Source: Mycobacteriaceae bacterium (lineage in GTDB: Bacteria; Actinomycetota; Actinomycetes; Mycobacteriales; Mycobacteriaceae). Taken from it: a stretch of DNA of 64,000 bases. The DNA is taken from NCBI GenBank assembly GCA_019245755.1, contig JAFARC010000016.1, positions 1 to 64,000 of the forward strand. Direction: 5' to 3'. Positions 49,544-57,374 of this stretch are shown piece after piece (position 1 is the stretch's first letter; each line of letters opens with the position of its first letter). The notes below the pieces were generated by a model. The model made no database searches and was not told the DNA's origin. It saw only the letters and a program-made list of their open reading frames with translations. Made by a program: the position numbers and the translations under genes.

Positions 49544-50448
49544 GCCCCGCCCGGCCGGTCGCCGGCGCGCAGCAGCGCGCCGGGCAGTTCGTGGCCGACC
49601 ACACGTTGCGCGACCCGGGCCGCCTCGATCGCGGCGTCCAGGTCGACGTCGACACCCACGCCGCTGTCGCGCAGCAGGTACACCAGGTCCTCGGTGGCGA
49701 TGTTGCCGGTGGCCCCGGGGGCGAACGGACAGCCGCCCAGGCCGCCGACGGACGCGTCGAGTCGGGTGACGCCCGCAGTTACGGCCGCGTACGCGCTGGC
49801 CAGCCCGGCGCCGCGGGTGTTGTGGAAATGCGCGCCCAACGGGGTGTCGCCGGACAGTTCGCGCACCGCGGTGATCAGCTCGCCCGTCCGTCGCGGCGTC
49901 GTGGTGCCGATCGTGTCCGCCAGCGCCAGCCGGTCGACCCGCTGCTGGCGCGCCTGCGAGACCACTTCGAGCACGCGTGGCGGCGGAGTCGGCCCGTCGA
50001 ACGGGCAGTCCCATGCCGTGGCGACGATGACCTCGACCGACGCCCCGCCGTCGTGGGCGATCGCCACGATCTCGCCGATTTGCGCGGCGGCCTCGGCGCT
50101 GTCGCGTCCGACGTTGGCGCGGCTGTGCCCATCCGACGCCGACACCACGTACTCGATCGCTCGAAGCCCCGCGGCGATCGCGCGCTTGGCGCCGTTCGGG
50201 CTGGCCACCAGCGCGGAGAAGGTGATGTCGCCGAATCGGGGAAGTTCGGCCGCCAGCCCGGCGGCGTCGGCCAATGCCGGCACCTTCGACGGCGACACGA
50301 ATGCGGTCGCCTCGACTTCGCGCACCCCGGTTGCCGCGACGGCGTCGAGTAGTTCCAGCTTGGCGGCCAGCGGGATCGGTTCTTCGATCTGCAAGCCGTC
50401 GCGCAGCGACACCTCGCGGATGGTGACGTGGGACGGCAGGTCGTTCAC
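49540..50448 (-). CDS. HMG-CoA lyase-like enzyme (DRE-TIM barrel)
   Basis: This is a 302-residue DRE-TIM metallolyase. EVSLRDGLQIEE with the metal-binding Asp is near residue 14, VATAWDCPFDG is in mid-barrel, AHFHNTRGAGLASAY holds the metal-binding His pair (the family norm is HxHDTYG, so Asn replaces Asp), and GCPFAPGATGNIATEDLVYLL in parts (GCPFAPGATGN) contains the catalytic Cys loop. It should cleave a 3-hydroxy-3-methylacyl-CoA to acetyl-CoA and a keto acid; HMG-CoA itself or a homologue is possible. The GTG start overlaps the CoA-transferase stop. Confidence 0.83.
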   Translation of the reverse strand: MNDLPSHVTIREVSLRDGLQIEEPIPLAAKLELLDAVAATGVREVEATAFVSPSKVPALADAAGLAAELPRFGDITFSALVASPNGAKRAIAAGLRAIEYVVSASDGHSRANVGRDSAEAAAQIGEIVAIAHDGGASVEVIVATAWDCPFDGPTPPPRVLEVVSQARQQRVDRLALADTIGTTTPRRTGELITAVRELSGDTPLGAHFHNTRGAGLASAYAAVTAGVTRLDASVGGLGGCPFAPGATGNIATEDLVYLLRDSGVGVDVDLDAAIEAARVAQRVVGHELPGALLRAGDRPGGA

Positions 50449-51650
50449 AGCACCCCCTCGGCATGCAACGCATCGAGCTCGGCCGTCGTCTTGCCGAGCA
50501 GCCCGATGTAGACGTCGTGGTTGTGTTGGCCGGGCCGGCCGGGACCGGCGTTGCGGACCCCGCCGGGCGTTGCCGACAGCTGCGGGACGACCCCCGGCCC
50601 GAGCACCGCCGCGCCGATGCGTTCGTCGTGGTGCTCGACGATCATCCCGCGGGCGCGCAGCTGCGGGTCGTCGACCACCTCGGCCACGGTGTTGATCGGC
50701 CCGGCCACCACGCCCGCGGCGCTGAGCTCGCCGATGATCTCGTGCGGTTGCTTCCCGGCGGCCCAGTCCCCGATCAGCTTGTCCAGCTCGTCCTGGTTGC
50801 GGCCGCGGGCGACATGGGTCGCGAACCGCTCGTCGGAACTGAGCTCGGGGCGGCCCATTACCTGGCACAGCCGCCGGAACAACGTGTCCTGGTTGGCGGC
50901 GATCACCACCCAGCTGCCGTCGGCGGTGCGGTAGATGTTCGACGGTGCGATGCCCTCCAGCCGCGTGCCCGACGGGCCACGCACCACGCCGCCGACATCG
51001 TAGTCGGGGATCGTGGATTCCTGGATGGCCAAGCAGGATTCGGTGATCGCGGCATCGACGATCTGGCCCTCGCCGGTGACCGTCCGGCGGTACAGCGCGG
51101 CCAGCGCCCCCTGCACGGCGAACATGCCGGCCAGGCTGTCGCCCAGCGACAGCGCTAGCCGCGGGGGTGGCTGACCGGGGTAACCGTTCAGATGACGCAG
51201 CCCGCTGACGGCCTCGGCCACCGACGCGTAGCCGGCCTTGTGCGCATCTGGGCCGGACTGCCCGTAGCCGGACACCCGTACCAGAATGATGCCCGGATTA
51301 CGTTGGCGCAGCACCTGATAACCGATGTTCCATTTCTCCAGCGTGCCCGGCCGGAAGTTCTCCACCACGATGTCGCAGCGTTCGGCCAGTTCCAGGAACA
51401 GCGCGCGGCCACCGGCCGACCGCAGGTTGAGCGTGATGACCTTCTTGTTGCGGGCGTGCACGGTCCAGAAGAAGTGGTGCCCGTCGCGCTCGGCCTGGCC
51501 CCAGGTGCGCAAGGGATCCGGCGCGCCGGGCGGCTCGACCTTGATCACCTCGGCGCCCAGATCGCCGAGCAGCCGCCCGGCGAACGGCCCGGCGATCAGC
51601 GTGCCGAGCTCGAGGACGCGGATGCCGTCCAGTGCCCCGCCGGGCGTCAC
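50445..51650 (-). CDS. CaiB/BaiF family (class III) CoA-transferase
   Basis: The 401-residue protein opens with GIRVLELGTLIAGPFAGRLLGDLGAEVIKVE (in parts: ELGTLIAGPFAGRLL, GDLGAEVIKVE), the family hallmark. The catalytic Asp is probably that of SLGDSLAG near residue 175, and RVSGYGQSGP and VDDPQLRARGM are also typical. It transfers CoA from a donor such as succinyl-CoA to a carboxylic acid. Being first in an operon with an HMG-CoA-lyase-like enzyme, it may activate a hydroxymethylglutarate-like acid. The start is GTG, with only a weak ribosome site (GGGAACGG). Confidence 0.83.
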   Translation of the reverse strand: MTPGGALDGIRVLELGTLIAGPFAGRLLGDLGAEVIKVEPPGAPDPLRTWGQAERDGHHFFWTVHARNKKVITLNLRSAGGRALFLELAERCDIVVENFRPGTLEKWNIGYQVLRQRNPGIILVRVSGYGQSGPDAHKAGYASVAEAVSGLRHLNGYPGQPPPRLALSLGDSLAGMFAVQGALAALYRRTVTGEGQIVDAAITESCLAIQESTIPDYDVGGVVRGPSGTRLEGIAPSNIYRTADGSWVVIAANQDTLFRRLCQVMGRPELSSDERFATHVARGRNQDELDKLIGDWAAGKQPHEIIGELSAAGVVAGPINTVAEVVDDPQLRARGMIVEHHDERIGAAVLGPGVVPQLSATPGGVRNAGPGRPGQHNHDVYIGLLGKTTAELDALHAEGVL

Positions 51651-51710
51651 CGCGCGCCCGTTCCCGGTCTCCGTTGTAACCGTGCCTCCTCGGGGTGTAC
51701 CGAAAAAGTG

Positions 51711-51726
51711 AAAATAACGTTACTTT
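51711..51726. promoter_or_regulatory. Candidate TetR operator before the catabolic operon
   Basis: The imperfect dyad AAAATAACGTTACTTT (7 of 8 pairs match, core TAACGTTA) lies 60 bp upstream of the CoA-transferase GTG and 66 bp from the divergent gene, in an AT-rich stretch that stands out from its surroundings. Position and form suit the operon's own TetR protein; binding is inferred. Confidence 0.5.
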
Positions 51727-51792
51727 TTGTTCCGTCGCGTCGCAACGGCGAATTCCGTCTAGGCCGACACGGCATGGGAAGGTAGTGGACAA

Positions 51793-52356
51793 ATGCATGC
51801 CAACCACTACATGACCTACGAGCAATTCGGCCGCAAGTTCTTCGAGGTGGCGGTCACCGAGGACCGGGTCGCGGCCGCGTTCGCGGCGATCGCCGGTGAC
51901 GAGTTCGAGATGGGCCCGATCGCGCAGGGCCCCGGCAAGTTCGCCCGGGTCAGCGCGCATGTGAAGATCCTGCAGCCTCAGGTCAGGCGGACGATCGGCG
52001 ACACGATCGATTTCGCCATCCGGATCCCGCTGCGGATCGATCTGGTCATCGACCTGCGGCTCGATAAGCAGCGCTTCACCGTCGCAGGCGAGATCGGGTT
52101 GCGCGCCACCGCCAAAGCGGCCGAACCGCTCGTGCTGATCATCCAGGTCGCCAAACCGCGCCCGTCGGATATCCGGGTGGACGTCTCGTCACAGTCCATT
52201 CGCGGCGGGCTGTTGCGGGTCATCGCCGACGTCGACGGTGAGATCCGGCGGTTCATCGCCAGATACGTCAGCGACGAGATCGACAAGCCCGCGTCTCAGC
52301 AGGCCCAGGTCATCGACGTGGCCGATCGCCTCGACCAGGCGTGGACCGGCGTGTGA
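51793..52356 (+). CDS. Conserved hypothetical protein
   Basis: The 187-residue soluble protein shows no recognised family. It begins MHANHYMTYEQFGRKFFEVA and has alternating hydrophobic strands in the middle (FAIRIPLRIDLVIDLRL, GEIGLRATAKAA, LVLIIQVAKPRPSDIRVDV). The C-terminus is helical (RFIARYVSDEID). The pattern suggests a beta-sandwich or lipid-binding fold. It is divergent from the catabolic operon and ends 10 bp from the convergent fadE23. It may correspond in position to Rv3142c, but similarity cannot be checked here. Confidence 0.75.
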   Translation: MHANHYMTYEQFGRKFFEVAVTEDRVAAAFAAIAGDEFEMGPIAQGPGKFARVSAHVKILQPQVRRTIGDTIDFAIRIPLRIDLVIDLRLDKQRFTVAGEIGLRATAKAAEPLVLIIQVAKPRPSDIRVDVSSQSIRGGLLRVIADVDGEIRRFIARYVSDEIDKPASQQAQVIDVADRLDQAWTGV

Positions 52357-52366
52357 CCGGCTCGCG

Positions 52367-53581
52367 CTATTTGAGCTCCGCCGACGACAAACCCAACAGC
52401 CTGCGTGCCACCACCAGCTGCTGGATCTGCTGGGTGCCTTCGAAGATGTCGAGGATCTTCGAGTCGCGGGCCCACTTCTCCAGCAGCGTCTGTTCGGAAT
52501 AGCCGACGGTGCCGGCCAGTTCCACGGCCTTGAGCGTGATGTCGCTGGCGACGCGCGCAGCCTTTGCCTTGCCCATCGACGCTTCCTTGGAGTTCGGGAT
52601 GTCGTTGTCGGCCTGCCACGCCGAGCGCACCATCAGCAGATAACCGGCCTCCCAGTCCGCCTCCATCCGCAGGAACTCGGCGGCCGGTGCACTTTGCGCG
52701 TGGGCCGGCTTGTCGTAGGAGATCTCGACTCCTGCCTCGGTGAGGATCCTGCGCAGCTCTTCCAGCGCGGCCCGGGCGATGCCGACCGCCATCGCGGCGA
52801 CCACCGGTCGGGTGTTGTCGAACGTTTCCATCACCCCCGCGAAGCCCTTCTCCACCTGGATGTCGGGGCTGCCCAGCAGGTTGTCCTTCGGGATCCGGAC
52901 GTTGTCGAACCGGATCACCGCGGTGTCGGATGCCTTGATGCCGAGCTTGTCCTCGAGCCGCTCGACGGTTACACCGGGGTAGTCCCGCGGCACGATGAAC
53001 GACTTGATCGCGGCGCGGCCCAGCGACTTGTCCAGCGTGGCCCACACCACAATGTGAGTGGCCCGCGAACCCGCGGTGACGAAGATCTTCTCGCCATTGA
53101 TGACGTATTCGTCGCCGTCGAGCTTGGCGGTCGTCGATACCGCGGCGGAGTCGGAGCCGAAACCCGGCTCGGTGATCGCCATCGCGGCCCACACGTCCTT
53201 GCCCAGTCGCTCCAGCTGTTCGTCGGTGGCCACCCCGGAGATGGCCGCGTTGCCCAGCCCCTGCCGCGGCACCGACAGCATCAGAGCGACGTCGCCCCAG
53301 CTGATTTCCATCACGTTGAGCACGGCCGACATGTTGCCGCCGTTGTGGTTCGTTTCCTTGGCCTCCTCGGCGTCGCGGAAAGCCTCCGCGCCCGCGAACG
53401 CGAATGCCTTTGCCTCCGAGATGCCTTCGAACAGGGTGGCCAGGGTCTCCAGTTCGACGGGGTAGTCGTGCTCGCGCAGGTCATACTTGCGCGAAATGGC
53501 TCGCAGCATCTCCGCGGCGCCCTGGTGGGCCTTGTCGATCACCGCCTGCAGCTTGCGCGGTAGTTCCAGATTGATTGCCAT
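52367..53581 (-). CDS. fadE23: Acyl-CoA dehydrogenase FadE23
   Basis: This 404-residue acyl-CoA dehydrogenase has AMAITEPGFGSDSAAV, GEKIFVTAGSRATHIVVWA, GSPDIQVEKGFAGVMETF and the C-terminal ILDIFEGTQQIQQLVVAR, where FEGT supplies the catalytic Glu. It follows fadE24 after 24 bp, as Rv3140 follows Rv3139, and the pair probably forms an alpha2beta2 enzyme, as other mycobacterial FadE pairs do. The physiological substrate is unknown. The usual next gene in M. tuberculosis, fadB4, is absent. Confidence 0.9.
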   Translation of the reverse strand: MAINLELPRKLQAVIDKAHQGAAEMLRAISRKYDLREHDYPVELETLATLFEGISEAKAFAFAGAEAFRDAEEAKETNHNGGNMSAVLNVMEISWGDVALMLSVPRQGLGNAAISGVATDEQLERLGKDVWAAMAITEPGFGSDSAAVSTTAKLDGDEYVINGEKIFVTAGSRATHIVVWATLDKSLGRAAIKSFIVPRDYPGVTVERLEDKLGIKASDTAVIRFDNVRIPKDNLLGSPDIQVEKGFAGVMETFDNTRPVVAAMAVGIARAALEELRRILTEAGVEISYDKPAHAQSAPAAEFLRMEADWEAGYLLMVRSAWQADNDIPNSKEASMGKAKAARVASDITLKAVELAGTVGYSEQTLLEKWARDSKILDIFEGTQQIQQLVVARRLLGLSSAELK

Positions 53582-53605
53582 GACGGGTCTTTCGCTCGTA
53601 GAGAC

Positions 53606-54994
53606 TCAGAGAACAACCACGCCCTCGGCGACGCCGATCGCGCGAAGGTCGCGGTACCAGCGTTCGACGGGGTGTTCCTTGGTATAGCCGTGACCGCCGA
53701 GCAGCTGGACGCCGTCCAGTCCGATCTGCATGCCGCGGTCGCTGCCCATTCGCTTGGCCAGCGCCGCCTCCCGGGCGAACGGCAGGCCCTGCTCGGCGCG
53801 CGCCGCGCCGCGCCAGGTGATCAGGCGCAGCCCGTCGAGCTCGATCGCGATGTTGGCGCACATGAACGCGACTGACTGGCGGTGAGCGATCGGCTCGCCG
53901 AACGCGTGCCGCTCCTTGACGTAGGGGACGACGTAGTCCAGCACGGCGTGGCAGGTGCCCACGGCCAGCGCCGCCCACCCGAGGCGGGCCAGCGCGATGG
54001 CCTCGCAGTAGTGGGCATCGGTGGCCGCGTCCTCGCCGAGCCGCGCGCTCAGCGCAACGGTCACCTGGTCGAGCTCCACCCGGCCGAGAGCGGCGGCCCG
54101 GATGCCCATGCTGGGGTCGGCCGTGACCGTCAGTCCGCGCGACGACGATTCGACGATGAACAGCGCCGGCTTGCCGCTGAGCTGGGCGCCGACGATGAAG
54201 AGCTCGGCGTCGGCGGCGGCCGGCACCAGCGACTTCACGCCGTCCAGCCGGTAACCGCTGGGCGTGCGCACCGCAGTGGTCTTCAGCGCCGTCGGGTCGA
54301 ACAGGGCATGCGGCTCGGCGATCGCGACGCAGGCCTGCGGCACGTTCTCGCCGGCGAATTCCGGCAGGTAGGTGGCCTGCTGGTCGGCGCTGCCCCAGTG
54401 GGTGAGCGCCGAAGCGACGCCGCCCGGCGCCAGAATCGGCAGCGCCAGCCCCATGTCGCCGTAGGCCAGTGCCTCGGCCACGAGCACGTTTGTCACGGTC
54501 GATCGGTGGGCGGCGATGCCGTCGAAGTGTTCGGGGATGTTGATTGCGGTGACGCCGAGTTCGGCGGCCCTGGCGATCAGGTCGGGTGGGTAGCAGGCGG
54601 CCGCGTCGGCGTCGTGGGCGACGGGCCGCAGAATCTCCTCGGCGAATTCGCTGACCGTCTCGGCGATGAGCTTCTGGTCGTCGTCGGGGGTGAGGTCGAA
54701 GTAGTCCTTGCCGGTGGCCTTCAGCCGCGTCGGACCGGTGCGGATTCCCTGCGCCCGCTTGAACTGGCGGGTGCTGGCGCCGGCGACCGAATACGTGGTC
54801 TTCACGCCGTAGCGCAGCGCGCGGTTCAGCGGGTCGCGCAGGTTGTACTTGTCCAGGAATTCCTGGCCGACGAGCGGTGTGATCAGCGCAAGCCCGATGT
54901 CGGTGGGGGTCCGTTTGTGCTTGCGCAGACCGACCGCGCTTTCACGCCTGTGGGCGCGCTTGGCGGTCCCGTCGGCAGGCAGGGTGTTGGTCAT
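53606..54994 (-). CDS. fadE24: Acyl-CoA dehydrogenase FadE24
   Basis: This is a 462-residue protein of the ACAD fold. YFDLTPDDDQKLIAETVSEFAEEILRP opens the domain (in parts: YFDLTPDDDQK, EFAEEILRP), and it also has ACVAIAEPHALFDPTALKT, KSLVPAAADAELFIVGA and the C-terminal GLDGVQLLGGHGYTKEHPVERWYRDLRAI. The Ala/Pro-altered FAD motif (AEPHALF for TEPxxGSD) fits the non-catalytic or auxiliary partner of a FadE pair. The ATG at 54994 was chosen because the family begins near here; the upstream frame crosses the palindromic operator. It is the first gene of the fadE24-fadE23 operon. Confidence 0.9.
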   Translation of the reverse strand: MTNTLPADGTAKRAHRRESAVGLRKHKRTPTDIGLALITPLVGQEFLDKYNLRDPLNRALRYGVKTTYSVAGASTRQFKRAQGIRTGPTRLKATGKDYFDLTPDDDQKLIAETVSEFAEEILRPVAHDADAAACYPPDLIARAAELGVTAINIPEHFDGIAAHRSTVTNVLVAEALAYGDMGLALPILAPGGVASALTHWGSADQQATYLPEFAGENVPQACVAIAEPHALFDPTALKTTAVRTPSGYRLDGVKSLVPAAADAELFIVGAQLSGKPALFIVESSSRGLTVTADPSMGIRAAALGRVELDQVTVALSARLGEDAATDAHYCEAIALARLGWAALAVGTCHAVLDYVVPYVKERHAFGEPIAHRQSVAFMCANIAIELDGLRLITWRGAARAEQGLPFAREAALAKRMGSDRGMQIGLDGVQLLGGHGYTKEHPVERWYRDLRAIGVAEGVVVL

Positions 54995-55032
54995 GTCAGC
55001 AGCCTTTGTGGTTAGGTGGCGACGCTCGATAC

Positions 55033-55058
55033 CGTATCTTACTCCGGAGTAAGGTACG
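55033..55058. promoter_or_regulatory. Palindromic operator before fadE24
   Basis: A perfect 16-bp core CTTACTCCGGAGTAAG at 55038-55053 is extended on both sides (CGTAT.../...GTACG) to 26 bp with a single mismatched pair. It lies 38 bp upstream of the fadE24 ATG, at promoter distance. The binding protein is not encoded next to it; a TetR-family regulator of lipid metabolism is the likely type. Confidence 0.7.
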
Positions 55059-55133
55059 CGCGTCCTGTTAAGTAACTCACACCGTCGCGCGGTTGCTGCC
55101 GGCGAGCGTTCGCGAAGAACGGGCGCGCCGGCC

Positions 55134-56216
55134 TCAGGAGATCCGGACCGGCAGCCGCCTGGCCCCCCACCGTCCGACCGGACCGTCGTAGACGCCGGGC
55201 AGTGGGCCGCCACAGGCGCGGCAGTGGCCGTCCGTGGTGAGCCCGTAGCGGCGGATCGCGTACCAGTCGCGCACCACGACCGCCGATCCGCACCGCGGGC
55301 ATGACGTGGTGCCGCCCTCGGCGTCGTGAACGTTGCCGGTGTAGACGAACCGCAGCCCCTCGGTCATCGCGATCCGGCGCGCCCGCGTCAATGTGGCGGC
55401 GGGGGTGGCGGGTACCTCGGTCATCTTGTAGTCGGGATGAAAAGCGGTGAAATGCAACGGAACGTCGACGCCGAGGTTGTCGCGGATCCACGCGCACTCA
55501 GCCGCGATCTCGGCGTCGCTGTCGTTGCGACCGGGGATCAGCAGCGTGGTGATCTCCAGCCACACATCGGTTTGGTGGTGCAGATACGCCAGGCTGTCGA
55601 GCACGGCGTCGAGGTGCCCGACGCAGACCTTCCGGTAGAAGTCCTCGGTGAACGCCTTCAGATCGACGTTGGCGGCGTCGATGTGTCGATAGAACTCCGC
55701 GCGCGGCCGCGGACACATGTAGCCCGCGGTCACCGAGATGGCCTTGATCCCGCGGTCGTGGCAGGCGTCGGCGACGTCGGCGGCATACTCCCAGAAGATC
55801 GTCGGGTCGTTGTACGTGAACGCCACACTCCGGCAATCAAGTTCGTCGGCGATCCTGGCCAGCGCCTCGGGCGTCGCCCGGTCGGCGAGCGTGTCGAGTT
55901 CGCGGGATTTGGAGATGTCCCAGTTCTGGCAGAACTTGCACGCGAGGTTGCAGCCCGCCGTGCCGAACGACAGCACCGCCGAACCCGGCAGGAAGTGGTT
56001 GAGCGGCTTCTTTTCCACGGGGTCGACACAGAATCCGCTCGACCGGCCGTAACTGGTGAGCACGATCGAATCGTCAGACCGGGCACGCACGAAGCACAGC
56101 CCGCGCTGGCCCTCGTGGAGTCTGCAGGCCCGCGGGCACACATCGCATTGGATCCGTCCGTCGTCGAGGCGGTGCCAGTGCGTGGTCGGGACCGTGAACC
56201 GGTCGGCGATCCTCAT
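55134..56216 (-). CDS. pflA: PflA/AmmeMemoRadiSam-like radical SAM protein
   Basis: The 360-residue protein has a radical-SAM cluster motif CNLACKFCQNWD at about 87-98. An N-terminal Cys cluster (CDVCPRAC near 29-36, then GLCFVR) and a C-terminal zinc-ribbon-like pair (CPRCGSAVV, CRACGGPLPG) flank it. It is the homologue of Rv3138, annotated as pyruvate formate-lyase activator, though no pyruvate formate-lyase is nearby; the architecture is closer to AmmeMemoRadiSam-type proteins of unknown target. The start at 56216 gives the expected length. It ends 39 bp before the fadE24 operon's upstream palindrome region is left behind and follows hisN by 20 bp. Confidence 0.85.
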   Translation of the reverse strand: MRIADRFTVPTTHWHRLDDGRIQCDVCPRACRLHEGQRGLCFVRARSDDSIVLTSYGRSSGFCVDPVEKKPLNHFLPGSAVLSFGTAGCNLACKFCQNWDISKSRELDTLADRATPEALARIADELDCRSVAFTYNDPTIFWEYAADVADACHDRGIKAISVTAGYMCPRPRAEFYRHIDAANVDLKAFTEDFYRKVCVGHLDAVLDSLAYLHHQTDVWLEITTLLIPGRNDSDAEIAAECAWIRDNLGVDVPLHFTAFHPDYKMTEVPATPAATLTRARRIAMTEGLRFVYTGNVHDAEGGTTSCPRCGSAVVVRDWYAIRRYGLTTDGHCRACGGPLPGVYDGPVGRWGARRLPVRIS

Positions 56217-56236
56217 CGGGTGCTCCGATGCCCAGG

Positions 56237-57025
56237 TTACCTGCTGCGCAGCCGGTCCAGAACCGGTTGCTGGAGCAGCCCGTTGCTGGCGACCGCGCTG
56301 CCGCCGTGTGGTCCCGGTCGGCCCTCGAGGCTGGTGAACGCGCCACCGGCCTCGCGGACCAGAATGTCGACGGCCGCCAGGTCCCACAGGTTGACCTCGG
56401 GCTCCAGCGCGATGTCGACAGCGCCCTCGGCGAGCAGGCAGTACGAGTAGAAGTCGCCGTAGGCGCGTGTCCGCCACACGTCATCGGTCAGCGCGATGAA
56501 GCGCTCGCGCAGCCCGCGCACCGCCCACCCCGTCAGGTCGGAGAACGACAGGCTGGCCGCGGGCAGGTCGGCGATCGACGACACCTGCAACCGCCGCGGC
56601 TGCCCCCGGCCCGCCCTGGCGAACGAACCCAGGCCGGCGGCGGCCCACCATCGGCGCTGCAGGGCGGGGGCGCTGACCACCCCGACCACCGGCACGTCGT
56701 TGGACAGCAGGGCGATCAGCGTCGCCCAGATAGGCACCCCGCGCACGTAGTTCTTGGTGCCGTCGATCGGATCGATTACCCACTGTCGCCCGGTGAACGC
56801 TCTTGTGCCGCCCAGCTCTTCGCCGTACACCGAGTCCTCGGCACGGTGGGATCCGAGATTTCTGCGCAGCGTTGCCTCGACGTCGTTGTCGGCGTCGGTG
56901 ACGGGGCTCATGTCCGGTTTGCTGTGCACCTGGAGGTCCTGGGCGCCGTACCGGAGCATCGTCAGGGAATCGGCCTCGTCGGCCAACTCGAGTGCCAGCG
57001 CCAGATCGTCTGCGGCTTGGGTCAT
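56237..57025 (-). CDS. hisN: Histidinol-phosphatase, IMPase family
   Basis: This 262-residue member of the inositol monophosphatase superfamily has metal-site motifs GEELGGT (E69/E70 area), [15 protein letters not shown] and [17 protein letters not shown]. It is the homologue of Rv3137, assigned to dephosphorylation of histidinol phosphate in histidine synthesis; the family also includes inositol and fructose-bisphosphate phosphatases. It is read leftward with the PflA-like gene, and divergently from the small membrane protein gene across 22 bp. Confidence 0.88.
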   Translation of the reverse strand: MTQAADDLALALELADEADSLTMLRYGAQDLQVHSKPDMSPVTDADNDVEATLRRNLGSHRAEDSVYGEELGGTRAFTGRQWVIDPIDGTKNYVRGVPIWATLIALLSNDVPVVGVVSAPALQRRWWAAAGLGSFARAGRGQPRRLQVSSIADLPAASLSFSDLTGWAVRGLRERFIALTDDVWRTRAYGDFYSYCLLAEGAVDIALEPEVNLWDLAAVDILVREAGGAFTSLEGRPGPHGGSAVASNGLLQQPVLDRLRSR

Positions 57026-57035
57026 CCTGCAGTCC

Positions 57036-57041
57036 TACCAT
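57036..57041 (+). promoter_or_regulatory. -10 element for a probable leaderless gene
   Basis: TACCAT fits the mycobacterial -10 pattern TAnnnT and ends 6 bp before the GTG at 57048, the distance expected for a leaderless transcript. No -35 box is obvious and the divergent hisN start lies 11 bp to the left. Confidence 0.4.
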
Positions 57042-57047
57042 TGCGGT

Positions 57048-57374
57048 GTGTGGGAAATCGGCGTGCTGCTAGTGCTGATCGGGGCGATCGCGTTGGTGGC
57101 CGCGCCGTGGTTGATGCGCCGCATACCCCGGGGTGAAATGGTGGCCGGCACCGTGCTCGTCACCGGTGTAAGCCCGCGTCCAGACGCCTCCGGCGAACAG
57201 TTCGTCACCGTGACGGGCGTGCTCAACGGCCCCACCGTCGACGAGCATGTCGTTTATCAGCGCTATGCGGTCGACGTCGACCAGTGGCCCACCGTCGGTG
57301 ATCTGCTGCCGGTGGTGTACTCGCCGAAGAACCCCGACAACTGGACATTCGCACCCGGTTCGGGAGCGGCTTAG
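57048..57374 (+). CDS. Small membrane protein with extracytoplasmic or soluble domain
   Basis: This is a 108-residue protein with one N-terminal transmembrane segment (IGVLLVLIGAIALVAAPWL), then a compact beta-rich region: GEMVAGTVLVTGVSPRPDASGEQFVTVTGVL in essence, with DQWPTVGDLLPVVYSPKNPDNWTF. The latter resembles DUF3592-like small membrane domains. The GTG start is supported by the membrane segment and a -10 box close upstream. The function is unknown. Its 3' end overlaps that of the convergent Hsp70-like gene by 4 bp. Confidence 0.75.
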   Translation: MWEIGVLLVLIGAIALVAAPWLMRRIPRGEMVAGTVLVTGVSPRPDASGEQFVTVTGVLNGPTVDEHVVYQRYAVDVDQWPTVGDLLPVVYSPKNPDNWTFAPGSGAA

